A DNA stretch of 64,000 bases from Nectonema munidae. Lineage: Eukaryota > Nematomorpha > Nectonematoida > Nectonematidae. Below the pieces are notes generated by a model. The model made no database searches and was not told the DNA's origin. It saw only the letters and a program-made list of their open reading frames with translations. The position numbers and the translations under genes are program-made. Each line of letters starts with the position of its first letter. The stretch's first letter is position 1. Where the stretch lies: the NCBI GenBank assembly GCA_030549495.1, contig JAUIRK010000855.1, positions 2,227,501-2,291,500 on the forward strand, written 5' to 3'. Below, piece after piece: positions 12,806 through 25,080 of the stretch.

Positions 12806-14056
12806 ACTTTTTTTTTAGTTTAAATTTTTAAAAAATGCAACTTTTTTAAATATTTTTTATATCTCTATTTGGTGTTTATTCAAAGATTAATATCCCAAAG
12901 TTCCATTATTAAAGAACTTAAAGTTCCGGAAATAAGGCTCAAGGATTTTCCATCTGAAAATCACATATAAAACTTTTTATCGAAAGTTTTTTTTGCTAAT
13001 ACGACATAAAAAAGCCTTAGAAGTAGTAAAAAAAATTCTTCACAGAATTTACTTAAAAGATTGTGAAAATTAACCCCCATCTGTAATGATGTAAGTAGTA
13101 AAATATGTTATTTACCTATTTTAAAAATGTTTATAAAAGCATAGGATTTTATTCTATATAGTAGCAGCTCGCCATATGTTCACAAATTCCTATGATGTTG
13201 GGATTTTCCGAAAGAAAAACATCAGATGTAAATGATTTTTATCCCTCCTAGAGCAAGGAATCAGTGCATCAAAAAATCCACCATTCCCTGCGCAAAGGAA
13301 GAGCACGTTGAAGGAAACGCTGTTTTTAAACTTACAAGTAAAAGCTTTTGGCGTGGAATCCACATAACGCTATATATTAAATCTATTTCTAATCAAGTTT
13401 CTTCGTTGCAATCGCCGTGTTCTACTCTATGGGGGTTCCATAAAATGAGTTGTTTTACCCCTAGCCAGAAGTAGTATTAAAAATAGTGATAAGATGTAGC
13501 TTTATTTATTCCTATACCAGTAACAAAAATAAAAAATTATATTTTGTGTAAAAAACCATAACTTTTTTTTTGTTGAAAAATATAAATACGATGTAAAGAG
13601 AGATGTGGTGTTTGTTGATAACGATTGAGCATGTCCGGTTGATGCTGAACCATCAGAACGCCTTTTATCGATGTTCTTTCATTGACAAACGATCAGAAAG
13701 TGGTCTTGAGGCGTAGAAATTTAAGAATTGACCTTGTCACAAATTGCGCCTCAATTCAAGCATTTAGTGAAAGGAAATGAAATGTACCATTCATTTGACG
13801 AAGGCTTCAAGAGCAAGCACACCTTGACATCTTGTCAAAAAAGGTAAATTGAACACTCTCGGCGTATTAATTAAGCCAAGTGACAAACACGATCCTTGTT
13901 ATATATATATAGGGAGAAAGGTGTATAAATACTTTTTTTTTTTAATCGAGTCTTTTTTGTCACTACTCAGCTTTCTGAGACACGCCTCTTTTTCCTGTCC
14001 CTCACTCATTCTTCTTTTTGCGTGTTTTTCCTTTGAACTGCTGAAAGAGAAGAAAG
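12806..14056. other. Intergenic, upstream of the chitin-binding gene
   Basis: A moderately GC-rich patch at 13,235-13,475 is open for 80 codons but shows no recognisable domain and no splice context. The region just upstream of 14,057 is the presumed 5' UTR and promoter of the next gene. Confidence 0.35.
13900..13911 (+). promoter_or_regulatory. Possible TATA element of the chitin-binding gene
   Basis: A TATATATATATA run followed by GGGAGAAAGG lies 146 bases upstream of the chosen ATG at 14,057. It is a weak prediction because AT repeats are common in this window. Confidence 0.3.
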
Positions 14057-16570
14057 ATGAATATGATTATCCCATTTCTGATGGCTTTCCTTACACAAAG
14101 TCTCTTTTGCATGTACCCAAGTGAGGATGATTTTTAATATTTTCTTTCTCTCTTTATCTCTGATTTGATGCTTTCCTGCACTTTAGATGAGAATCGAGGT
14201 GGGAATCCCTACTTCCAAAGTTACTATCCAAGATCCCAAGTTCAACACTTTCCGACTTTCCATAGATCTGGCAGAGTGGGAGCGAGACAAGCTTTAAGGT
14301 TCCCTCAAAGGAACAATTTGGGGCTTTCAGTGCCACCAGTCTCCCCACCTTCTTCCAATTTAGGAACTCCGCCATCTACAAATCGATTCAACTATCCTTC
14401 TGAAACTCGAGCTCAAGGTTAGATTCATTCAATATATGTTTCTTATGATAAATATGGATTTTTTCAGCAATATATTATATATATATATATATATCTCACA
14501 TAGCTTAAAGAATTATAATGCAATATTCCATGTTAAATCAAAATGTGTATTCATTTTGTACAAATTTTGACATCATACTGAATACAGGCCTGGAGCCTAG
14601 GAGATGTACAAAAAAATGTTATACTTGAATCATTTGTTTTATTTTTTTAGCGATTCCCAATGTTAGAAAAGAAGAAACTTTTGGTCAGAATATTCCGGAG
14701 AAGTTGAGAAGTTTGATCGCTACAAACGTAAATCCATTGCCTTTTGCAAATCCCTCCGGAATAAAGCCACACTTAGGGGCGATTGACTACCAAAACATTC
14801 AACTTCCTGAAGAACTACTCAAAGCAAACAAAGGCTTGGCGTCATCAGCAGCAGCCACAGCTGGTACAGCAGCAACTTCCGCTACGAATCGCGGTGTTTT
14901 TCAGCCAATTCAAGGAAATCCTTCTAACAAAGCATTGGATTACAACAACTTGTTAAAGACGTATCAACGAATTCAACAAGCAAGCAATGAGCAATACCCG
15001 AATAACAGAGGAGCAATTTCTTCACCTCAACCAACAGCCACTAATATATTTGCTTCTCCAACAGAGTACAGGTCATCACCATCCAATCAGCTGACCTCTT
15101 TTTCAATTCCCACAGCTCCTCCTTCTGCTTCGAATTCCATTGGCTTGAGCTTTCCAGGGGATACTGGCAGAAGCAATGTGAACTGGAATCCTCCAACCGC
15201 AAACAAAATTGTTCCACCCCTTAACCTGCCAATCACACCTCGAAACGAGGGTGGCCAGAGGAGCAACAATTACGCAACTTTAGCAGCCAATAACAACTAC
15301 CCCTCCAACTTTGAAGCTGGCCAATTGGCTAACACTAGAAATGATCAAAACTTTGGAGAGCTGTCAAGCAATGTCTATCAACCTAATACCAATTTCAATC
15401 CCACACTTCCAACAGCTCCAACCAATTTTGCGTCAATACAAAGTAACCAGGATGAAAGAAGTGTTAATCAACCTCAGGATTATTTATCATCTGGCCTTGT
15501 TTCTAAAAGTAAGTTTTAGTAAATAAAAAATTCAATCATTTTTAATTAAACATATGTGTTGGTAGAAGAGGGGAGCGGAACTTTTGACTAGCTTTTTAAA
15601 GAATTTATTTATTTTCAAGCTACTATATAATATTTATCTTTAGCATAACATTGTCATCTATGGTTTGTAGCTATATACTCTATTTATTGATTGCTCTAAT
15701 ACGGATTTTATTTGTACAACAACATATGTTAACTATTTTAACTATTTATTCGCTGATCCACCCTGCTAAAGTTCCAAGGGAGCGCGTGATTGCATCATCA
15801 ATTTGTTACATTATTTTCAGGCGAATGTCTCAACAAAGTGGGACAGCTTCTCAAAAATGAATTCGCCAATAATAAGTACTTTGCTTGTGTCACTGAAAAT
15901 TCTGCTCTGCCATTGGTCTGTCCTACCGGTTACGCCTGGCTTGACCACTTGAAGGCGTGTCAAGCGGAAAAAAGTGCGGCATATTCAGCTCCTCCCTCTC
16001 CTCGCTCATATTTCAACGCGAACATCAACACACCACCAATTCAACCACAAGCCCCTCCAACCACTGTCAAATCCTCTGCTAGTGATGTTTCGTTTGAAGA
16101 TTTGCTCAAGAGTACTGAAGATTTGCTACGAAAGTTGGGCAAGAATAAGGGTAAAATTCTTTTCTTTTTGATTTTGATCAATTGTGATCATGATGGAATG
16201 AAGCTAGTCGTAGTAAGCATGAACTCGTATATTTGTGTCATGGCTATCATTAAATCCATCATTGCAGTATGGCTTTTATCTTTTAGGAGCTTCCTACAGA
16301 TCGAATGTTCCTACGGGCTCTCTCTTGGACAACCGCTTTCAAAACAACCCACAAGCTCCACTTGTGAGTAACGATGATTCCTACCCCAACGCTTTTTTGG
16401 CGCGAAATGAAGTGCCTGCTTCCGGCTCTCCATGCCTGAACCTGCCTTCTGGCAGTACGGTTGAAGGCTCATACCCGTCGCAGTACATCGAGTGTGTGAA
16501 TGGTTCATCCCTGACGCGAAACTGTCCTCCAGGAACGACTTATGAGAAGAATGTTCGCGTTTGCACATGA
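14057..16570 (+). CDS. Secreted protein with two reduced chitin-binding (peritrophin-A-like) domains
   Basis: Five exons are proposed: 14,057-14,120, 14,187-14,417, 14,651-15,508, 15,821-16,150 and 16,287-16,570. All have GT-AG sites and all introns are phase 1. Together they encode 588 residues ending at TGA 16,568. The start gives a hydrophobic signal peptide (MNMIIPFLMAFLTQSLFC). Residues about 25-380 are low-complexity, rich in Asn, Pro, Ser, Ala and Thr. Exon 4 holds one type-2 chitin-binding-like module (Cys 387, 407, 418, 431) and exon 5 a second (Cys 544, 564, 574, 587), each with the C-P-x-G signature after the third cysteine. The family normally has six cysteines, and both modules have four. 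A role as an extracellular cuticle or peritrophic-type matrix protein is inferred from the family. Two AATAAA signals follow. The first exon is the least certain part. Confidence 0.85.
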
Positions 16571-16634
16571 GCACTCCGGCCTGCTAAGGCCGAAGACTTT
16601 TTTTTCTTTTATGATATATTTGGAAGTTTATACA

Positions 16635-16660
16635 AATAAATTTGCTGATGCACAAATAAA
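16635..16660 (+). promoter_or_regulatory. Polyadenylation signals of the chitin-binding gene
   Basis: Two AATAAA hexamers at 16,635-16,640 and 16,655-16,660, 65-90 bases after the stop codon, support the gene end. Confidence 0.7.
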
Positions 16661-18010
16661 TTAACTTCTGGAAAACGTTGTTGTCCTTGATTCCGCATTT
16701 CTATTAACAAGTTCGCACCTTTTAATGAAGAGTTCTTTTATTTTGCTTATAAATTTCATTCATAATAAATTTATGTTAAAAAACTTTTTTTTGCATGATG
16801 AATTCAGGGAGAAGTATAATTGTGGAAACTCTTTGGAAAATTTTGTCGATAAATAGTAAGAAAGCACTTATAATAATATCTTGGTATCTCTTTTCAAGAG
16901 CAAATATTTTATTTTTTTGCAAATTTACACAAATTTTGGTTTGAAAAAAAAGTTCAAATAAAAAAAATATAAATAGCAAAGTATATTTTCTCATTGTTTT
17001 TTCTTTTTAAATCAAAATGAGTCAATAGTCAATAACATTTTTTAAGTAGTTTGAACTATTTTTCTTTCAAGAAAGAGAACCTCAAAATTTGTGTGTTTGG
17101 AGGCCAAATGTGTAGCTGATGTTTCAGCTTTTGATTCCAGTTTATTGATTCCTTCGTAAGTTGATTCCCATTTGGGTCATTATTTACAAAACAAGGAATT
17201 GCGTTATTCGGTTTGTGAGAAGCGATCCCCATCAGATACATCGACATTATTTCTCAAACTCGCAATGTACAAAAATAATTTTGGAAATATATGATTGCTC
17301 CGCGAAAATAACTACGCCAACTTTTTAACTCAAAATTTCCTGTTTAAAAAATAATTCAAATTTCATTTAATATGCATTGTTATCATTGAAATTACAAAGT
17401 CAGAAGAACCGGACTGTAGTCAAAAGACCGGACTAAAATTCTCACTAGTTAAATTACTCTTCACACGTATCAATGTTCACTTTCTTTCAGGAATATTTTT
17501 TCTTGAGCTTCAAAATGGAAGAACAATGACATAAATTGAGTAGCTGTTATCTCCAATTTTGATTGGTTGATATGCCTTTGCCTTGAAATTTTAAACAGTA
17601 TGTTTTCCATCTTCAACATTGTTTGCGTTTATTTACTCTTGACATTCAACTCAAGACATTAAAATACTATTTTCAAAAACGTTCATTTTTTATGTCAACA
17701 AGGTTAAACACATGTGTTTTACGCTTGCTATCTTTTAAACTTAGCGCATAGCACACACCAACACTCATACAAGTATTCAAGATCGATCGTGTTCCCTTAC
17801 TCTTGACATTCAGCTCAAGTCATATTATTAAACAGCAAAAAACTTATTCTCAATATCAACAAGGTTAACACATATGTTATTACGGTTGCTATATACAGAT
17901 ATATATATATATAAGGTGAAACTTAAATGTCTTCGTATCAAAAATAATCGAAGCACAATTTTCCAATAAATTTCTTCCCTTTCAAAGACTTTGTGAAAAA
18001 AGCTGAACAT
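16661..18010. other. Intergenic between two + strand secreted-protein genes
   Basis: AT-rich, with a short duplicated motif (ACTCTTGACATTCA at about 17,635 and 17,800, each followed by AACAAGGTTAA about 60 bases later). The duplication suggests a small local repeat of about 165 bp upstream of the next gene. No reading frame is supported. Confidence 0.4.
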
Positions 18011-21000
18011 ATGAAGAATTCAAACTTCATAACTTTGGTGGTGTTTTTGTGTAGTTTTGTGGTAAGTTCTTTTATTTAAACTCTTCACGCGTGCCTCATT
18101 GATCTGATAACAGCGCTTCAACCTCCAGAAGTAATGCCGAACGAATGTAGCCTAAAATATATAGAAAAAGAAGCACATATGTAATTAGGGAATCCCTTAT
18201 TTGAGCTTAGAGCAAACAAATAAAGAATAGCATTGATTGCTTATAAACAGCTCCATACTCTTTGTGCCCTAGCTTTGTGAGTTACGTCATATAGATTGAA
18301 TTTTCTAATTTGGCCATTTTATAAGATGGAATATTAATGATTTCTTAAAATTTTAAAAATTTAAATTAAAAATTTAATTTCCTTATGTGTTGTTTAATTT
18401 GCTTAAATGTTTTTAAACATCAAATTTTTTATTTAAATATTTAAAATTCTGGCTTTTTAATTTTTTTATAACTTTTTTTTTTATTCTAAATTATTTTTTA
18501 TAATATTTTTTCAATAGAAATGTTATTTTACAAATTTTTTTAATAATATTATAAACAATTCTTCCTTATGGTGGTAGCTTTAGTGTTAAAGAAATCCTTT
18601 TGTATATACAAAGTATATCCTTCACTTTAAAAATCTCTCTGTCTATATTAAAATCGGTTGCGAATGAACTCTGGGGTAAAAAGTTTTTTTTACTTTTGTA
18701 AAACATATCGAAAGATATCGCAAATCACAGATAAATCTTCCATTATAATTTGTATATGTTAAGTCGGAATCAATTAATTAATTATCACCTATCTCAACCC
18801 AAATTTACGCTCGGCTTATCAAATCTACAAATTTCAGAAATCTTTCTACGACATAACTCAACATTTGCTTTTAGCAATGATTGCAAGCAAGAAAAATTGT
18901 TTTCCTTATGAGCGTATAACTTCAATATATTTTGGAATTTAAGTGCTACATTGTGTCTTTTAGTTTATAAAAAGGAGAGCGCTGAAATTAAATATTAAAC
19001 AGTAAAATAAAAAGGTTTTTCCCATTTTCTTCTTTCTTAATGCAATATTTTGGGTTTTATAAATAGTTTCTTTTTGTAATAATTTTTAAATATTTTCTCA
19101 AGGTAAAAAAAGACGAGTGAAAAATATTAGAATCAGGTGGAATAAAAGACAACTTTTTTTACGAAATAATAAAATCTACATTATTTTTATTTTTTTTCCA
19201 ATTTTTTTTTCAATTTCGCTTTTTCTTTTTTTGTTTAAGATTTTATTTAAAAAATAAAAGTCAAAAAAATTTTTAAGTGGATAAAAGTAAAAAAATGAAT
19301 TCTAGACTTAACAAATCAAAAATGAGAGTTTATATTCTATTTAAAAGACAGATTATTCAACTAAAATTTTTTAACAAGTTTGTCAAATAATAATCTTTAC
19401 AATTTGAATTTTATTTTCAAATATACCCACGGCATATAGATTTTACAAATCTGATGAGTAAGATGAAAGTTTGTCGAAATATTATTTTCAATATTGAATA
19501 AACTTCTCTACCAAAAATAAATCATGTTATTGATTTTTTTTGGTAATTTAAACTAGTATTATTTTTTCAATAAATTTCAATTACAATAAGTCTAAATTAT
19601 TTGATCACATTTTTTGACGACATGACATTGCAACTTCGTTTAACTCGAACTTCAGATAATCCGAAATAATTTTGATGGATCCCCAGGATTTGGAATTATC
19701 TTTGGATTCGTTAATTGTATATGATAACATTTAGGACTTAATTCTTTTCAGTATTTGGCATTAAGTCAATATGAGTCGCATGACAAGCATAATAAGAGTG
19801 GTCAGAAGTATGGACACAATGAACACAAAGGCTACGCCAATGGTGACCATGGCTACGACCAAGGCAAACAATACCACGGACACAAGAAGGCGGGCTGGGA
19901 CGAGAAAAAGTACTACAAAGAGAGGGAACACGGCTACCATGCGTACGACCGCGAAAAATACGGAGAAAGCAACAAATGGGGCCAAAAAGCTGATCATTAT
20001 CAGGGACACGATAAAAAATATGGAAATGAAAAATATGGTAAGTCAAAGGTCTTTAATAAAGTTTTTAAAACATTGGTGAACACATCATAAGGATTGCAAT
20101 AAGAATTTTTAAAACATGTTCATTACACATCTTGCATTACTTTATGTAATCCACTTGATAACCTTTGGAAAACTCTAAATCGAGATTAAAATCGAGTCAA
20201 AAGTCTTAAATAAAGTCAAGTCTTTTCTTTACTCTTTTATGTTCTTGCTATTTCATCGAAGCGGAAAATAATCTCTCGCAATAGTTGATAGAGGTTTTGT
20301 GATCCGGGATCCAGCCCACGATAATTGGATCAATATATTATACATACACGGCTTTCAGGCATAGGACGTTTTGGCGATGTCCTTAAAATATATCATACAA
20401 TTTAGTTAATTATTTTGTATAATATAATAATTAGCGTAATTAACTATTCATTAGAACCAGTTCAAAATATCTATGGATTTCTGATCTTTTACCGCAGAAT
20501 AAGCTGTAAAGTATGTTTTTAGATTAAACATATAGTGATTATTTGAAAAAAATAATCAGAAAGTAAGAGAATTGGAAAAATAAAAAAGAATAATGAAATA
20601 AATGAAAGTTGGCATATGTATAAATTAGTTGCGTTTCGTTCCACAAAAAAATTGAGTCTATATCGTAACCGGTCATTGACCTCTAATCGTTTTAGATTCG
20701 AGTTGGCTTTTTTGTTGGAACACTGTTCGCTATACCCAATTTATGACTTTAACCCTTTCAGACCCAATAGAACACTAGTGTCCCATAAAATGAAATGTCT
20801 CTGCTTTGTTAAATAAAAACTCTTTGAAAAGGATTACAGGAAGATTATTGTTTAAAAACTTAAAGAATAAAGAAAAAAAATGATTTATAATAAATAAAAT
20901 GAAATTTTCTTGATACTTTTGAGTTCAAAAGTTAATTCCATACAAAGTATGCTATTAAAATATATAGATATAAGTATAGGTAAAATTTTACTATTTTTCA

Positions 21001-22298
21001 AAAGTTTCTCAGAGAAGTTTTTTTAAATTTTTATGATAAATCTATTGTGATTTACTGTATAGAATACGAATCCTAAATAAATATTCTTCAAATGACTTGA
21101 AAAAATCAAAATTTTAATTTGATTCTCGAAACAGAAGTGAACAACTTTTTTTCACTGAATATATTTGATATATTTAAAAAATTAATTACAAAACATAATG
21201 TAATTATTCATAGAGTTGGTTGGATAAAATTTGTTGCCATATGTCAACACCAATATATACAGTGGCGTGCAAAACTTTTCTTCACCAACTAAAAACTATA
21301 TTTTTTTTAATTTTTTTTTGGAATTAAATGTCCAAAATATAAACATATTCCGATTAATTTTTATATTAACAAAAATTTTAATTTAATTCTTTTTATAGTT
21401 ATAGAAAAAAACATTTAATATAGTTATTTATCAAAAATGGCATGCAAAAGTTTTTGACCAGAGAACTTTATTCATATATTTTAATATAATTCTTTCTTTA
21501 TATTCAGGTTTTTCTTAATAATAAAATTTTAACAATCTTCCGTTTTTATCATAAAATCGTTTGACTGCTTGAGTTCTTCGATGCCATCATTTATGTCTTG
21601 AATATCGTTATAATTTAGATCTGATATCCTATCTCTGTCAATAAAATATAAATTGAAGTCAAAGAGCTATAGCTAAATTGTTTGCATTATCTAAAAGTAA
21701 AATTTCTTTTAATTTATTGAAATTTAAACTGCAGAAATATTCGAAAAAATGCAAAAACTGGTATTTCTCAAAAATTAATTAAAAAATTATGCAAATAATA
21801 TTAACAACTTTCTTATAAGTTCCAATTTGTCTGCTAGACCTAGTAATATGAGAAAATATTAATAATTAATCATGAAATTGAAAAATAAACAAAAAAAAAG
21901 GTATTCTTACAAAAAAAAATTTGAAAAGTTGCATTCAATTAAAAAATGAATTATTGTGGACAAAGGAAGAAGTAAGTTAGAGTATGTGTGATATGCTAAA
22001 AGCTATTTTCAGCGATGAAACAAAATTAAACACGATCAAAATCGATATTGAAATATTATCTTACGGTATTTTTTTATCGCGTTGCTTCCAAAAATTGAAA
22101 GTCAAGTTTGAGGGGAGACTTTTTGTGAAAAATATCAACAAAATATATAGGAAGCAAAGACTCATAACAAATTTAATTGACATTTTAGGCAAGTCATATG
22201 GCGGTCATGATGGCTACAAGCAAAAACATGACAGCCACCACTCGCAATCCAAAAAGTATCACAAAAGAGAGCTCTTTTCCTCCGATAACTTTTACTGA
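18011..22298 (+). CDS. Small secreted His/Gly/Tyr/Lys-rich protein
   Basis: Three exons fit in phase: 18,011-18,061 (donor GTG|GTAAGT), 19,752-20,037 (acceptor TTTTCAG, donor ATG|GTAAGT) and 22,189-22,298. They give 148 residues. The first 22 residues form a signal peptide that runs across the first intron (MKNSNFITLVVFLCSFVYLA, cleavage likely before QYESHD). The mature protein is highly hydrophilic and built of His, Gly, Tyr, Lys, Asp and Glu, with recurring patterns such as HxKxG and KYGxxKYG and no cysteines. I do not recognise a named family. Metal binding or a structural extracellular role would be a guess from composition only. The introns are large (1,690 and 2,151 bp) and hold repeat fragments. 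AATAAA at 22,447 supports the end. Confidence 0.8.
19620..19720. repeat. Possible pogo-type terminal fragment in intron 1
   Basis: The motif CTTCGTTTAACTCGAACTTC and the following CCGAAATAATTTTGATGGAT resemble the terminal sequence style of the pogo/Tigger element at 60,835 (CTCGTTTACTCGAA). It lies 30-130 bases upstream of exon 2. The resemblance is short. Confidence 0.3.
20126..20181 (+). repeat. 56-bp direct repeat, copy 1
   Basis: Matches 22,982-23,037 at 54 of 56 positions, in the same orientation. It lies 89 bases downstream of exon 2 of the His-rich gene, inside its second intron. Confidence 0.85.
20749..20800 (+). mobile_element. Solo piggyBac-like 5' tip
   Basis: TTAA then CCCTTTCAGACCCAATAG, followed by a palindrome (GAACACTAGTGTCC). 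The layout is the same as the piggyBac tips at 37,041 and 9,606. No matching 3' tip was found nearby. Confidence 0.4.
21262..21480 (+). mobile_element. Tc1/mariner-type terminal repeat fragment
   Basis: TA followed by CAGTGGCGTGCAAAACTTTT, with a related GGCATGCAAAAGTTTTTGAC about 180 bases inside. This resembles the outer and inner transposase-binding repeats of Tc1-like elements. No transposase frame or opposite end is seen. Confidence 0.5.
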
Positions 22299-22446
22299 AA
22301 GAAGCCCGATCTTGGCATGACACTTCTATACAAAGATCATTTTAATCAGTGATTTTGAAAACCAAATTTAAATTTTTGTATATTTCTTACAATCCATAAG
22401 CTTTCTGTGTCATTTCGCTAATTTTATACAAATTTTGTTATTTATA

Positions 22447-22452
22447 AATAAA
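22447..22452 (+). promoter_or_regulatory. Polyadenylation signal of the His-rich gene
   Basis: AATAAA about 150 bases after the stop codon. Confidence 0.6.
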
Positions 22453-22496
22453 ATAGTATAAATATTGGGAAAAAAAATTTTTTTTAATTACTTAGA

Positions 22497-22560
22497 TCAA
22501 AGGTTCTCAACTTTTTTTACCCATGGACCCCTTTTCTATCCTTTTTTTCTTGATTGATTC
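22497..22560 (+). mobile_element. hAT-type terminal fragment
   Basis: AAAGGTTCTCAACTTTTTTT followed by ACCCATGGACCCC is the typical wording of hAT MITE ends. The other end is not identified. Confidence 0.4.
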
Positions 22561-24239
22561 CTTTATAAAAATTGGACATAAAAAATATCGACTAATATAA
22601 TTTTGGAGGTTATGATAAAGAAAATAGTATATATAATTCATATAGAAATTTAAGCAATTCTATTACGTATCAATAAGTAATATACAATTTGGATAATATT
22701 ATTGATAAGTGGAAATTATAGTGAAAAATTATAACTTTTTATAATAAAAAGCATTATGAGCTGTCTTCTTCATAGACCACCAAAATATCATTGTTGTTTA
22801 GAAAAAAATTTTAATCAAATTTTTTCATTCAAGTAATCTTTGCAATACTTTTCCTCTTATGCAATCAACGAATTTTAAAATAATAAAGGAGATGTATATG
22901 TTTAGAATTAAAGTCTAAACACAATTTGGTACGTATAAAGAGAGAGAGAGCTTTAACTTTAATGAAATTTACAATCTTAAGCACATCTTGCATCACTTTA
23001 TGTAATTCACTTGATAACCTTTGGAAAACTCTAAATCTTCCGCAAAAAAACTATTCTCCATCGTAGAAATGATTTCACCTTTACTTGTAGTTTCTAAAGT
23101 TCGGCAAACTAAAACATTTCTTCGTCACCTATATAACGCAGGTAAACCCTATATTGAGCATTATTACTTAAAATATGTTGACTCGCCCCATTCGAAGGCT
23201 CAACTTTTCTGTGTGTAATCTTTGAATTCGTTTTGTAATTGTATCGTTTGATGAAGAAAGGGTTTAAGAATATTCTTCCCCAAGAACTACTAAAACTGCT
23301 GGCTTTACCACTACTTCACCAAGTGTGTAAGATAGCTACAAGAAATGAAGCAATGGTTGATCCAATTGATCCTTGTGAATTCATGCGACATCTTAGAATC
23401 CTTTTTTTGGTTTTCCAATCTCTTTTTTTCTTTCAAAAAAAATTTTTTCTTCACCAACTTCAAAACCAATTTTTTCTTCTAAATGCTATTTGATATTTAT
23501 GACAAAAGAAGGAAATGCTTTTTGTAATTGATTCGTTACCCTAAATTTATTATCAATAAAATGAATGTAAATTAAAATTGGAAAGTTAATTTCGTCAATA
23601 AGACTGCTATTATATCATTTGAAATAAATAGAACACAAGAAACATTTCCACATGTCGTTGTTCAAGAAGCATGCTAATAAAACTTTCTTAAAGTAATCTA
23701 ATAATATGTTGTTTTATTTTAGTTTTTGAATGAATAATAATTAGCAATCTTAATTAGTATTATTCATTGGAAGTTATTTATTTTTTCAATTAAAAAAAGG
23801 ATATATCGCCCCTCTAAAAAGTTTCTGGTCTGAAATTTAGGTCGAAACACATATGTTTAAAAACTATAATATATCTATATAATATCGTAGGTTTTTTGGA
23901 AGAAAATTGCCTTGTAAGTTGCCAGCTTACTTCCGAAAATTTGGACATTCTTCAAAAATATGTTATTGAATTTGGCACAAGGTTTGGTTGTGTCAATAGC
24001 TGCCTTTTGTTAAGAGAATTTATATCATTCGTTCGTCTTATAAAATTTCTCTAAACACGGTATGTTGGAAGTGTACAAAAATTCTAACGGAAAGTCTGCA
24101 ATATAATAAAAAAAAATAGCCGACAACGTATTTATTATATACGTTATGCTCTATATGCATTATATTTATTTTTGACCATTCTAACAATTCTGATTTTGGA
24201 AGTTTCTTCTATTTACTTCTTGAAAACGGTGCTGGCCTT
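22561..24239. other. Intergenic, mostly AT-rich
   Basis: A somewhat GC-richer part at 23,090-23,400 carries an 84-codon frame with no recognisable domain. Apart from the 56-bp repeat listed separately, nothing else is supported. Confidence 0.4.
22982..23037 (+). repeat. 56-bp direct repeat, copy 2
   Basis: Second copy of the 56-bp sequence at 20,126, lying about 680 bases past the stop codon of the His-rich gene. The two copies bracket its last exon. Confidence 0.85.
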
Positions 24240-24705
24240 CAGGGCCGTATCAAGGGGGAGGGCAGTGGCGGGCAATTGCCCCGGGGCGCCACACCCAGGG
24301 GGCGCCATTTCATTGCCATGGACGTCAATGCAGCAGAGCTTGAGATGGAAATTGAAGAAATTCAAATGTTTTTGAAACCTCGGAAGGAAAAACCGGCAAA
24401 CGCTATGGAGTTACTTGGATTCCTGTCCTCGCACTCAAGACTCTGTCCGAATCTACAAGTGGCTGTGAGGATCATGCTGACAATTGGAACTTCTATTGCA
24501 TCCTGTGAAAGGTCATTCAGTTATTAAGTCCTACCCAAGGAGCACTATGGCGCAAGCCCGCCTCCAAAGTCTGGCTCTTATGAGCATTGAGAAAGAAGTT
24601 CTCGATTGTGTTGATTTTGACGAAGTCATGGATAATTTTGCTACTGCTAAAACACCAAAAATGAACATCTAATGGAGACTGTCCTGGGGCGTCACGATAC
24701 CTAAT
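24240..24705 (+). mobile_element. hAT deletion derivative keeping the transposase dimerisation domain
   Basis: The left tip CAGGGCCGTATCAAGGGGG and GC-rich subterminal repeats (GCCCCGGGGCGCC, then GGGGGCGCC) lead directly into the C-terminal hAT dimerisation region. That region reads LQVAVRIMLTIGTSIASCER then SFS in one frame (to 24,525), and SYPRSTMAQARLQSLALMSI in the next (to 24,672). A short deletion after CERSFS shifts the frame. The N terminus and catalytic core are absent. The right edge GGGGCGTCACGATACC is truncated. It is a non-autonomous remnant. Confidence 0.8.
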
Positions 24706-24987
24706 AATATGAATAAATTTTTAAATGCCTGCCTTTTAAAGCAAAATTAATTGTTTTCTTTTTGGATAAACTTTTTCCATTTCGTTTAAATTTGACCAAA
24801 CATTTTTGTTTGTGATAAATTCACTTGAGTAATTAAGTTATGACAGTTTTCTATTGAAATCTTATTTTTTAATACCAAAGATCTGTCTGTAATAGACAAG
24901 TCAAAACGAATGCAGATTGACACACAAATGCTTCAAAGCCTGCTCACTATCAGCATTGCACATGTGGCTGCTATTTATATATAGCTG

Positions 24988-25080
24988 TGTTTCGCAAACT
25001 TATTTTAGCGGTGGCGCCTATAAATCCCAAATTGACATGGCCCCCTTCCTTATAGATGTGGATGACTCCTAATTTTTCAA
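24988..25080 (+). mobile_element. hAT MITE end fragment
   Basis: CTGTGTTTCGCAAACTTATT followed by GCGGTGGCGCC resembles the start of many hAT MITEs (CAGTGTTTCTCAAACTT). No partner end is seen. Confidence 0.35.
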
